From positions 1 through 15,512 of the forward strand of contig CALBJX010000003.1 in the NCBI GenBank assembly GCA_937893015.1: a stretch of 15,512 nt of DNA, in the 5' to 3' direction. Numbering within the stretch: position 1 is the stretch's first letter; each line of letters begins with the position of its first letter. This stretch comes from an uncultured Verrucomicrobiales bacterium. Its GTDB lineage: Bacteria > Verrucomicrobiota > Verrucomicrobiia > Verrucomicrobiales > Akkermansiaceae. The notes below the pieces were generated by a model that worked only from the letters and a program-made list of their open reading frames with translations, was not told the DNA's origin and did not search any database. A program made the position numbers and the translations under genes. Positions 1-6,548 of this stretch are shown here, piece by piece.

Positions 1-254
1 ACCTTGGCCACCATGGCGGCCTGGTCGTCAATGCGGTTGTTGCGGTGGATGACACCCAGACCGCCTTCACGCGCCATGGCGATGGCCATGTCGACCTCCG
101 TCACCGTGTCCATCGGGGCGGAGAGGATGGGAAGACGCAGGGGGAAACCCGCGCAAAGTTGGGAAGAGGGGTCGGCTTCGCCGGGGAGAATCGTGCTCAG
201 GCAAGGAAGCAGGAGCACGTCATCGAATGTAAGTCCAAGCTGAATTTCTGCCAT
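1..254 (-). CDS. guaB: IMP dehydrogenase, N-terminal part (runs off left edge)
   Basis: IMP dehydrogenase oxidises IMP to XMP with NAD+, the committed cytoplasmic step of guanine nucleotide synthesis. Only the first 84 codons are present. They read MAEIQLGLTFDDVLLLP at the start, then PILSAPMDTVTEVDMAIAMA and REGGLGVIHRNN, the standard opening of the GuaB TIM barrel. The family is usually close to 490 residues, so the CBS domains and the catalytic Cys loop lie outside the window. The ATG at 254 is chosen because the GuaB homology begins there. No Shine-Dalgarno sequence precedes it, and a promoter-like pair ends only 5 bases upstream. It is the only nucleotide-synthesis gene seen here and is probably unrelated to the glycan genes beside it. 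Confidence 0.95.
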   Translation of the reverse strand, partial: MAEIQLGLTFDDVLLLPCLSTILPGEADPSSQLCAGFPLRLPILSAPMDTVTEVDMAIAMAREGGLGVIHRNNRIDDQAAMVAK

Positions 255-259
255 AACGG

Positions 260-288
260 AAAGTACAACGAAACGGCATTTTTTGCAA
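260..288 (-). promoter_or_regulatory. Putative guaB promoter
   Basis: On the minus strand TTGCAA (288-283) is followed by 17 bases and TACTTT (265-260). The -10 box ends 5 bases before the guaB ATG, so the predicted transcript would start almost at the start codon. The -10 match to the sigma-70 consensus is weak. The -35 hexamer is the same as that proposed for the foldase gene at 7641. Confidence 0.45.
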
Positions 289-345
289 GGCTTTTTTTTG
301 TAAAAATTGCCGCGAAACTCAGGCGATGAGTCCCTTGTCCCTTTC

Positions 346-1317
346 TTAGCATTCCTGCTGCCCCTTGCCGCGCAGGGCGCGGGAGATGCGGCGCAGGCTG
401 CGGAAGAGCCCGTGGCCGTAGAAATGGGAGAGGAAGGCCACCAGCTTCTGCGTGCGGGTGCGCTGCACGGCCCGGGGACCACGCTCGAAAATGCGGGCAA
501 AGAAGGCGTGGAGCTCGGCCTCTGCTTTGTCGAGGGCCTGCGGGTCGCGCAGGGGCTGTTCGTTGAGCATGGCGGCCAAGGCTTCCGCATCATCCGCCAT
601 GGCGACGATGCGGTCGAGAAAGGCGTCCTCGCTCGGGAAGCGGCGGGCGTGCAGGAAGGCCTTGGGGTTGAACTCCTCCTCCACCATGTCGCTTCCCCAG
701 TATATCGGGATGCTGCGGGCAATGAAGGCATCGACAATCTTTTCCGTCTGGTAGCCGCGCGTTGCCTCGTTCTCGTAGGCAATGCTGAAGAGGTGCTCTG
801 CCTCAAAGGCGCGCTTGTCCTTCACGCAGTAGCCGATGTTGTTGAGGTAGGGGCCGCCGCAGCTCAGCTTCCGCCGCTTCATGAGCTTGTTCACCATGCG
901 GACACGTTCCTTCGCTTTGGCGTTGTAGGAGACGAAGGCGCAGAACTTGCGGCCCTGTGCGCGCAGTTCCTCCGCCGTGAGCGGGGTGCGCGGCGCGGTG
1001 AGGGCAGCGCGGGCGGCGGGGTTGAAGAGGGTGACGTACTGCCAGTAAGGGAAGCGGTGGCGGCGTTCGTCCTCCACGGGTTCGTGGGTCAGGCAGTAAT
1101 CAAAGTGGTTGAGGTCCGCGGCATGGTTTTCCGCGGTGATGAGGATGCGCACACCCGCGAAATGCTCCCAGCCGAAGCTGAAGGTGTCGCAGAAGAGGAA
1201 ATCCGCCTTCAGGTACTCCGCGGGCGGGAGCTGCCGCAGGGGAAAGCGTGCGCAGAGCCAGTCTAACAGTTCTTGGCCGATACCGACGCAGTGGGTGGAG
1301 ATGGTGTATTCCTGCAT
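346..1317 (-). CDS. GT10 (alpha-fucosyltransferase family) glycosyltransferase A
   Basis: A 323-residue protein of glycosyltransferase family 10, whose known members move L-fucose from GDP-fucose to GlcNAc or Glc in an alpha-1,3/1,4 linkage, making Lewis-type surface structures. The C-terminal donor-binding half carries AYENEATRGYQTEKIVDAF (residues 180-198) followed by IPIYWGS (203-209) and FNPKAF, very close to the Helicobacter pylori FucT pattern. ITAENHAADLNHFDYCLTHE (60-79) matches the acceptor-side element. The C-terminus is basic (RSLRRISRALRGKG), as in FucTs that sit peripherally on the inner membrane. No signal peptide or membrane segment is seen. It lies 6 bases downstream of another GT10 gene and is probably co-transcribed with it. 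GT10 membership is clear; fucose as the donor and the exact linkage are inferred. Confidence 0.88.
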   Translation of the reverse strand: MQEYTISTHCVGIGQELLDWLCARFPLRQLPPAEYLKADFLFCDTFSFGWEHFAGVRILITAENHAADLNHFDYCLTHEPVEDERRHRFPYWQYVTLFNPAARAALTAPRTPLTAEELRAQGRKFCAFVSYNAKAKERVRMVNKLMKRRKLSCGGPYLNNIGYCVKDKRAFEAEHLFSIAYENEATRGYQTEKIVDAFIARSIPIYWGSDMVEEEFNPKAFLHARRFPSEDAFLDRIVAMADDAEALAAMLNEQPLRDPQALDKAEAELHAFFARIFERGPRAVQRTRTQKLVAFLSHFYGHGLFRSLRRISRALRGKGQQEC

Positions 1318-1323
1318 GGCGGT

Positions 1324-2292
1324 TCAGCGATGCTTGAGGAGGTGCTGCACCCGCAGGGCGTTGCACCACTCCCCGAGCAGGTTCAGCGGGTTGCGGCGCA
1401 GGTAGTGGCGGTTGCAGAGGCGGCCCGCGGGGCGCTCCGGCCCGCCTTTCGCCTCGTGTTCCGCGATGATTTGCAGCACCTGTGCGTAGAGGTTGTACTG
1501 CTCGATGATGCGGCGGCGCGCTTCGCGCAGGGCGGGCAGGCGCTTGCTGTATTCATCGTTCTCGATGGCGGCCTTGATGATGCGCAGCGTCTCGGCGGGG
1601 TCGTCCACGGGGATGCGGATGAAACTTTCCTCCGGCAGCACCTCGCCCAAGGCGGGGTCGCCCGAGTAGAAGGGGAGCGTGAGGCTCAGGATGGGGTCGG
1701 CCACCTTTTCCGTCCAGTGGTAGGGCTGCACGGTGTTTTCGATGGCGACGTGGTAGCGGAAGCTGTCCAACGCCTCGTACTTGTGGTCGATTTCGCAGAT
1801 GCCTTGGCCCTTCCACACAAAGCCCGGCAGGTTTTCCAACAGGTACTCCAGCATCTGGTGCCGCTTGAAGTGGTTGGTGTGCTTCATCAGCTTGCGGGAG
1901 CAGACGTTGGAGACCTGCTCCGTCTTCTCGAACTCGGGGTACTGCGCCAGTTCCTCCTCCGTGTGCCCGTTCATCCAGACGAGGCAGCCGCGCCCGCGGC
2001 GGTAGTGGCGGTGGCGGATGACATCCGGGTCGCAGGTGGTGAGGATGTAGTTGAACTGGTCCGTGTACGCGGGGGACTGCACCTTGATGAGCTGCGGCTC
2101 CTGGGTCACGAGGATGGTGCGGTCCATGGAGCAGGTGAGCTCGGCATACTTCATGTCGCGCGGCAGCTCATCGTAGACGAGCACCCAGTCGTAGTCCGTG
2201 CAGTCGGCGTCGCGGGTGAATTCCACCCCTTTCCAAACGACCCGTTCGGGCAGGAAGCGCGTTTTCCAAGATGAGATGATGCGGACCTTCAT
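1324..2292 (-). CDS. GT10-domain glycosyltransferase B, divergent member
   Basis: A 322-residue protein with a GT10 C-terminal core: SFRYHVAIENTVQPYHWTEK (residues 177-196) followed by a shortened LTLPFYSGDP (204-213). The Glu/Asn-Glu-Lys pattern typical of the donor site is kept, but the N-terminal half differs from the other two GT10 proteins here, so it may use another acceptor or another nucleotide sugar. It starts with MKVRIISSWKTRF at an ATG 15 bases downstream of a near-consensus promoter and has no signal peptide. It is the first gene of the minus-strand pair. The 131-bp region upstream is shared with the divergent GT2 gene, which suggests the two arms of the glycan cluster may be regulated together. 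The family call is good; the sugar and linkage are unknown. Confidence 0.8.
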   Translation of the reverse strand: MKVRIISSWKTRFLPERVVWKGVEFTRDADCTDYDWVLVYDELPRDMKYAELTCSMDRTILVTQEPQLIKVQSPAYTDQFNYILTTCDPDVIRHRHYRRGRGCLVWMNGHTEEELAQYPEFEKTEQVSNVCSRKLMKHTNHFKRHQMLEYLLENLPGFVWKGQGICEIDHKYEALDSFRYHVAIENTVQPYHWTEKVADPILSLTLPFYSGDPALGEVLPEESFIRIPVDDPAETLRIIKAAIENDEYSKRLPALREARRRIIEQYNLYAQVLQIIAEHEAKGGPERPAGRLCNRHYLRRNPLNLLGEWCNALRVQHLLKHR

Positions 2293-2307
2293 GGCGGAGT
2301 ATTCCCC

Positions 2308-2336
2308 ATTCTAGGAAGCGGGCGGCGTGCTGTCAA
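2308..2336 (-). promoter_or_regulatory. Promoter of the minus-strand GT10 pair
   Basis: On the minus strand a perfect TTGACA (2336-2331) is followed by 17 bases and TAGAAT (2313-2308). The -10 box ends 15 bases before the ATG at 2292, giving a leader of about 8 bases. It is one of the two best sigma-70 matches in the window. Confidence 0.7.
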
Positions 2337-2378
2337 GCCATTTTGCCTTGTTTTCGCGCTGTTCGCCGTCGTTTTCTC

Positions 2379-2408
2379 TTGCGCACGGGGGGCGTTCCGT
2401 GCTAGTGT
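2379..2408 (+). promoter_or_regulatory. Putative promoter of the GT2-GT10 pair
   Basis: TTGCGC (2379-2384) lies 18 bases before TAGTGT (2403-2408), and TGC ahead of the -10 box gives an extended -10. The spacer holds a run of six G. AGAGG follows the -10 box about 10 bases before the ATG at 2424 and could be a weak ribosome site. It is divergent from the GT10 promoter at 2308-2336. Confidence 0.45.
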
Positions 2409-2423
2409 AGAGGTCACGATACC

Positions 2424-3299
2424 ATGCCTAGCGATACGACCTCTTCCTGCCCCGCGGTGTCCGTCCTGATGCCCGTGTACAACACCCCCGAGCCTTGGCT
2501 GCGGGAGGCCATCGACAGCATCCTCAACCAAAGCTTCACGGATTTCGAGCTGCTGTTGGGCGACGACTGCTCCACCGCCCCGCACGTGAAGGAGGTCATC
2601 GATTCCTACACCGACCCGCGCATCCGCTACATCCGCAACGAGCGCAACACGGGCTGCGCCGGCATGGCCAACAAGCTCTTCCGCGAGGCACGCGGCCGCT
2701 ACTGGGCGCGGCTGGACTCCGACGACACCGCCATGCCGCAGCGGCTGGAAAAGCAGGTCGCCTTTCTGGAGGCGCACCCCGAGGTGGGCGTGTGCGGCTG
2801 TTGGTTCACGCACATGGACACGGGGGAGGTGTTCCGCGTCCCGGAGGATGATTTTTCGCTGCGCCAAGGGCTGTGCATGTCCTGCCTGGTCTGCAACGGC
2901 TCCATCATGTACCGCGCCTCCGTCATGCGCGAGCATGACATGCAGTATGACCCCGAGTTCCCCAAGTCCGACGACTGGGCCCTGCTGCGCCGCCTGCTGC
3001 GCGTCACCAAGCTCGGCGCCGTGCAGGAGCCGCTCTTCGCCATCCGCCCCAGCCCCAACAGCATGTCGCGCCGCAACAAGGACGTGATGCTCAAGGATGC
3101 CTACATCCTCCAGCAGCGCATCCGCCGCGAGAATCCCGAGGCATGGAACGAGCTGCGCGACCGCATGACCACCGTCACGCGCTACCGCCTCTTCGGGCTC
3201 ATCCCCTTCCTCACCATCACCCGCTGCGGCAATGTGGCGAGCTGCAAGCTCTTCTCCTGCATCACCCTCTGGACGAGCCGCGATAAATTCAGCATGTAA
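2424..3299 (+). CDS. GT2 family glycosyltransferase
   Basis: A 291-residue GT-A fold glycosyltransferase of family 2, expected to add a sugar from a nucleotide donor to a growing surface glycan on the cytoplasmic face of the inner membrane. VSVLMPVYNT (residues 12-21) opens the Rossmann-like domain, GDDCST (46-51) is the nucleotide-contact loop, and RLDSDD (96-101) is the metal-binding DXD motif. NGSIMYRASVM and KSDDWALLRR (181-190) supply the acceptor-side acidic motif. No strong membrane helix is evident, although the C-terminal stretch (LFGLIPFLTITRCGNVASCK) is moderately hydrophobic and could touch the membrane. The ATG at 2424 fits the promoter and the homology start. A GT10 gene follows after 16 bases, so the two are probably one operon. 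Donor and acceptor cannot be told from the sequence. Confidence 0.9.
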   Translation: MPSDTTSSCPAVSVLMPVYNTPEPWLREAIDSILNQSFTDFELLLGDDCSTAPHVKEVIDSYTDPRIRYIRNERNTGCAGMANKLFREARGRYWARLDSDDTAMPQRLEKQVAFLEAHPEVGVCGCWFTHMDTGEVFRVPEDDFSLRQGLCMSCLVCNGSIMYRASVMREHDMQYDPEFPKSDDWALLRRLLRVTKLGAVQEPLFAIRPSPNSMSRRNKDVMLKDAYILQQRIRRENPEAWNELRDRMTTVTRYRLFGLIPFLTITRCGNVASCKLFSCITLWTSRDKFSM

Positions 3300-3315
3300 T
3301 TCCCCCCTCTCTGCC

Positions 3316-4374
3316 ATGGACAAGCCCACACTCCGCCTTGCCTTTGTCGACTTCTGGTCGGGCTTTGACCCGCGGCAGAATTTCATCACTGCCGCGCTGG
3401 AGCCGCACTACACCCTGCAGCTCAACGAGCAGGACCCGGACTTCCTCTTCTTCTCCAACTTCGGGCTGCGCCACCTCGGCTATACGGACTGCGTGAAAAT
3501 CTTCTACACGGGGGAAAACCTCGTGCCGGATTTCAACCAGTGCGATTACGCCATCTCCGCCTGCCGCATGGACTTCGACGGGCGCAACCTCTACCTGCCG
3601 CCCTGTTTCCTGAGCTGCAAGGCGGATTCGGGTGCCGCGCTGCCCCCCGTCACGCCCGAGATGGCCAAGCGCGCCTTCTGCTCCTTCATCTACTCGCAGG
3701 ACCACGTGGGCGAAGGCAGCCGCGCGCGCAAGGAATTTTGTCAGCTGCTCATGGACCGCTACGCCCGCGTGGACTGCCCCGGCCGCGTGCTGCACAACAC
3801 CGATGCCCCCGAGCTCGCCGCCCGCGGCGATGTGGCCAACTGGAACAGCAGCAAAATCGCCTACCTCGGCAAGTTCAAGTTCAACATCGCCTTTGAGAAC
3901 AGCAACGCCCCGGGCTACATCACCGAAAAGCTCTCCGACTGCTTCCTCGGCAACACGGTGCCCATCTACCGCGGCAGCGGCGGGCAGCCCGCCCCCTTCC
4001 CGAAGGAAGCCATGATTTGCGCGGACGATTACCCCACCGCGGACGCCCTCATCGCGCGCATCAAAGAGGTGAACGAGAACGATGAACTCTATCTCTCCCT
4101 CCTCGCCGCCAACCCCTTCCGCCACGGCATGAACACCGACACCGCCGGCATGCTGGCGGACTACCTGCTGCCTGTTCTCGCCAAAGGGCGCGCCCCCTTC
4201 GACAAGGATGTGTGGCGCTTCGGGGATGCCGCCCGCCTCATCCGTCTGGGCCGCGGGGCAAGCCCCCTCGCGCTGCGCCTGCGCTACCTGTGGGCAAGCC
4301 TCACGGGGGCCTCCAAGGCCCGCCGCCACGAGCTCAAAAACGCCCTGCGCGACCTCAAGCAGATAAAGCCTTAA
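3316..4374 (+). CDS. GT10 alpha-1,3-fucosyltransferase-like protein C
   Basis: A 352-residue protein and the most canonical of the three GT10 members. IFYTGENLVPDFNQCDYAIS (residues 62-81) matches the acceptor-side FucT element, and FENSNAPGYITEKLSDCF (193-210) with NTVPIYRGSG (213-222) forms the GDP-fucose site. The predicted reaction is transfer of fucose from GDP-fucose to GlcNAc or Glc of a surface glycan. The last 50 residues are basic and amphipathic (RLIRLGRG, KARRHELKNALRDLKQ), which fits peripheral membrane anchoring. The ATG at 3316 is preferred over a longer in-frame opening at 3232 that would lie inside the GT2 gene. The stop codon TAA (4372-4374) overlaps the stop of the convergent DUF1919 gene. 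Family certain; fucose specificity probable. Confidence 0.9.
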   Translation: MDKPTLRLAFVDFWSGFDPRQNFITAALEPHYTLQLNEQDPDFLFFSNFGLRHLGYTDCVKIFYTGENLVPDFNQCDYAISACRMDFDGRNLYLPPCFLSCKADSGAALPPVTPEMAKRAFCSFIYSQDHVGEGSRARKEFCQLLMDRYARVDCPGRVLHNTDAPELAARGDVANWNSSKIAYLGKFKFNIAFENSNAPGYITEKLSDCFLGNTVPIYRGSGGQPAPFPKEAMICADDYPTADALIARIKEVNENDELYLSLLAANPFRHGMNTDTAGMLADYLLPVLAKGRAPFDKDVWRFGDAARLIRLGRGASPLALRLRYLWASLTGASKARRHELKNALRDLKQIKP

Positions 4375-5090
4375 TAGACGGGCGGCAAGTGGCTCAAATC
4401 CACGGCATCGGGCATCTCTCCGTTGAAGAAGGCAACAAAATCATAGCGATTGCAGACGCGCCGCCCTGTGTAGCCGTCGCGGTCGAACAAGTGGCTTAGG
4501 TTGCGCGCGGCGTCATATGCGGGCAGAATGCAGTAATGTTCCGCTCCGGCCATCTTCTCCTGCACAATGGCCAGCTTGCGCCCGGGCAAAGCTTCAAAGG
4601 CACGGAACAGGGCTTCGTTCGGTCCCTGTGTATGGTCGTAGAGGAAAATCAGGCGGTCGTAATTGATGCGACCCACGCGCACTGCCCAACGCTCGGCGGC
4701 TTCCGCAAAGGAGGCATAGTGGATGAAGTGCAGTGTGACGGGGGGATGCTCCGTATCCGGCGGTATCAGGCGGCCCACGGGATAGGGACGTTCCATCTCT
4801 GCGGAAACATCGACCAGCCGGCAGCCGACGTAGTAGGCTAAATCTTGGCAAAAGGCAATGTAATCCTCGGGGAAGATGGCGATGTTAATTGTCGGAGAGA
4901 GAAAACGCATCCCCAGCTGGTGGTACAGGATGCCGCCCAGGCAGTTGTTGGTGATGAGGGTAAAGTCGCGGCATGTCAGGCGTTCCCGCTGGCGGCGAAG
5001 GAAGGCCTTGCGGCGGAAACGCATCGCGAGGCGGCGGAAGGGGGAAAGGATGTCGATGGACACGGGGGGGGGGAGATTTTTAGCCAGCAT
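4371..5090 (-). CDS. DUF1919 family glycan-modification protein, with a poly-C tract near its 5' end
   Basis: A 239-residue protein (from the ATG at 5090) of the DUF1919 family, often found in capsule and exopolysaccharide clusters and of uncertain biochemistry. Typical motifs are FTLITNNCLGGILYHQLGMR (residues 43-62), SPTINIAIFPEDYIAF (65-80), HFIHYASFAEAAERWAVRVG (121-140) and RINYDRLIFLYDH. No signal peptide is seen. Ten consecutive C lie in codons 6-9 (+ strand G run 5064-5073). At the present length the frame is open. One C fewer would end translation at 4976-4978, and one more at 4885-4887. The start is uncertain: TTG 5162 (overlapping the porin gene), ATG 5090, or ATG 5024, the last closest to the usual family start. 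With ATG 5024 the tract would lie in the leader. It converges with GT10 C and lies directly downstream of the porin gene on the same strand. Confidence 0.75.
   Translation of the reverse strand: MLAKNLPPPVSIDILSPFRRLAMRFRRKAFLRRQRERLTCRDFTLITNNCLGGILYHQLGMRFLSPTINIAIFPEDYIAFCQDLAYYVGCRLVDVSAEMERPYPVGRLIPPDTEHPPVTLHFIHYASFAEAAERWAVRVGRINYDRLIFLYDHTQGPNEALFRAFEALPGRKLAIVQEKMAGAEHYCILPAYDAARNLSHLFDRDGYTGRRVCNRYDFVAFFNGEMPDAVDLSHLPPVY
5064..5073 (-). repeat. Homopolymeric C10 tract (G10 on + strand), candidate contingency locus
   Basis: Ten uninterrupted G on the + strand, hence C10 in the sense strand of the DUF1919 gene. It is the longest homopolymer seen in the window; other G or C runs in the glycan genes reach about six. 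The codons could have been varied (Pro-Pro-Pro can use other third bases), so the purity of the run is notable. Confidence 0.9.
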
Positions 5091-5114
5091 ACCGAGCGGC
5101 GAGGCGAATTTCAA
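5086..5114 (-). promoter_or_regulatory. Possible internal promoter in front of the C10 tract
   Basis: On the minus strand TTGAAA (5114-5109), 17 bases, then TATGCT (5091-5086). If used, transcription would start just ahead of the C10 run. The ATG at 5090 would then be excluded and ATG 5024 would be the start, leaving the tract in the 5' leader. The boxes are decent, but the support is statistical only. Confidence 0.35.
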
Positions 5115-5149
5115 GAAGAAAAATCCGCCGTCGCACGTTTTGACGCAGT

Positions 5150-6406
5150 TCAGAAATTCCAACGCACGGCGGTGGAGAGTTCCCAGCCGCAGTAGGCGGT
5201 GTCGCCCTGAGCGCGGGCGTGGAGGTATTCCGCGCCGAGCATGAGCTTAGCGGCGTGCTTGTCTTCGGCGGAGAGAAAGAAATTGGCACCCACATAGAGG
5301 GAGTGCAGGCTGTCCGCCCACTTGGGGGCGTGCGTGTGGCGGGTGATGTAGCGGTCGGCGCCGAGTTTCACGCTGTCATGGCCTGTCATACAGAGGTAGC
5401 GGGAGACGAGGTCGATGTGCGGCGTGATGCTGTACACGGGCTGCACCTGCAGACCGATGTTGTTGCCGGAGCGCCCGTCGTGGCGCATTTCGAAGTTGGC
5501 GATGACATTGGTATTGAGCGTGAGGGCCTCGCGCTTCCACTCGTGGCCGAGGGAGAGGGCGTCCTTCACGTTCATGCCGAAGTAGTTGGCTCCGGCGGCC
5601 GTGCCGTTGTCATAGCCGTTGTCGAAGTCGTGCGCGTATTGCACGGAGAGCTTGTGATAGCCCGCTTCCGTGACGGCGAAACGGCGGTCGCCGCCGACGA
5701 TGGCGAAGAACTTGTCCTCCCAGCCGAATTCACCCTTGGCGCCGCGGCCGTCGCGGTAGATGTCGGGGTTGCCGTTGTCCTTGTCGTCGCTCGCGCGGTC
5801 GTTAGCCAGCAGCTGGAGGAAGAGGGACGTGCGGTCATCCGGCGCGTAGGTGAACTCCGCGCCCCAGTTGGAGTCGAGGCCGTACTGCGGGCCGCCCATG
5901 ACAGAGCGTTCCACACAGTCAATCTTGGAGGCGGACTGAATGTAGTCCGTGGTGAAGAGCGGGGAGACTTTGCCGAGCTTTACGCTCAGCCCCTTGACGG
6001 CCGCGATGTCCTGCTTGAGCCAAATCTCGTAGATATCGGTGTAGGAATAATCCTTGCGGGTGCGGCCGTTCTCGTAGCGGTAGCGGTGGGGCAGACCGCC
6101 TATGCGCAGGATACCCGAGAAGTGCGTGCCGGTTTTCAAATCCACATCCGCGCCCAGCCAAGAACGGCGCACATCGACATCGAAGGGGGAGGCGCCGTCC
6201 CGAAGCTGTGTGCCGTTGCCCCCGCAGGGCTGCACCACGGACATCTGCAGCTGCTCCATCCACGAGAACTTAACACGCTGCACGAGCGTCTGCTCGTTTC
6301 GGTAGACAGTCATGCGATCCTTGAGTGCGGCGAGGGCATCGGCGGCATCATTCGCAAGGACAGGAAGCCCCGCAACGGAGAGGAGGAGAACGGCGGTCAG
6401 TTTCAT
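5150..6406 (-). CDS. Porin-like outer-membrane beta-barrel protein
   Basis: A 418-residue exported protein. MKLTAVLLLSVAGLPVLA is a clean Sec signal peptide with a predicted cleavage after VLA (residue 18). The mature part is rich in alternating aromatic/polar strands separated by Asp/Gly/Asn-rich loops (DRASDDKDNGNPDIYRDGRG), as in O/P-type porins. It ends in TAVRWNF, a C-terminal Phe typical of BAM-assembled barrels. Asn-Asp-Ala and a possible short helix (DALAALKDRM) precede the barrel. The substrate is unknown. The ATG at 6406 is chosen because the signal peptide starts there; the frame stays open upstream to 6571 but that part overlaps the psd side of the intergenic region. Two Cys occur in the barrel (PCGG, KIDCVE), possibly a disulphide. 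DUF1919 follows downstream on the same strand and may be partly co-transcribed. Confidence 0.85.
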   Translation of the reverse strand: MKLTAVLLLSVAGLPVLANDAADALAALKDRMTVYRNEQTLVQRVKFSWMEQLQMSVVQPCGGNGTQLRDGASPFDVDVRRSWLGADVDLKTGTHFSGILRIGGLPHRYRYENGRTRKDYSYTDIYEIWLKQDIAAVKGLSVKLGKVSPLFTTDYIQSASKIDCVERSVMGGPQYGLDSNWGAEFTYAPDDRTSLFLQLLANDRASDDKDNGNPDIYRDGRGAKGEFGWEDKFFAIVGGDRRFAVTEAGYHKLSVQYAHDFDNGYDNGTAAGANYFGMNVKDALSLGHEWKREALTLNTNVIANFEMRHDGRSGNNIGLQVQPVYSITPHIDLVSRYLCMTGHDSVKLGADRYITRHTHAPKWADSLHSLYVGANFFLSAEDKHAAKLMLGAEYLHARAQGDTAYCGWELSTAVRWNF

Positions 6407-6415
6407 GCGCCGTTT

Positions 6416-6444
6416 ACTGTACACGCCTCTGCCCGAAATGGCAA
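6416..6444 (-). promoter_or_regulatory. Putative porin promoter
   Basis: On the minus strand TTGCCA (6444-6439), 17 bases, TACAGT (6421-6416). The -10 box ends 9 bases before the ATG at 6406, so the leader would be only 2-3 bases. No Shine-Dalgarno sequence is present. Confidence 0.55.
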
Positions 6445-6532
6445 GCGGAATGCATGCCCTCACTCGGAATGAGCACGTTCGCCTATGCAGCAAAGACCGG
6501 GTGCTTTTTTGCTGTTCATCCTCTTCCCTTTG

Positions 6533-6541
6533 TGTTAATAT
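6533..6541 (+). promoter_or_regulatory. Putative extended -10 promoter of psd
   Basis: TGT followed by TAATAT (6536-6541) makes an extended -10 box that ends 7 bases before the psd ATG. No good -35 box is found at 17-18 bp spacing (TGTTCA at 6513). A transcript from here would be essentially leaderless. Confidence 0.45.
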
Positions 6542-6548
6542 CAACCCT

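Noticed and set aside
292..299. T8 run upstream of guaB as a contingency tract or terminator
   Set aside because: It is outside any gene and upstream of the -35 box, has no stem before it, and is only moderately long in an AT-rich gap.
2386..2391. G6 run in the GT2 promoter spacer as a phase-variation tract on its own
   Set aside because: Six-base G or C runs recur in this window (for example 3302-3307 and 4740-4745), so this length is background. It is kept only as a remark under the divergent promoters.
2289..3389. Long open frames antisense to real genes, such as opposite the GT2 gene, GT10 genes, aroA (8659-10191) and dnaG (9995-11881)
   Set aside because: They are low-complexity Ala/Val/Gly/Arg/His-rich translations with no family motifs, as expected opposite GC-rich genes. 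The sense frames carry full, motif-bearing proteins.
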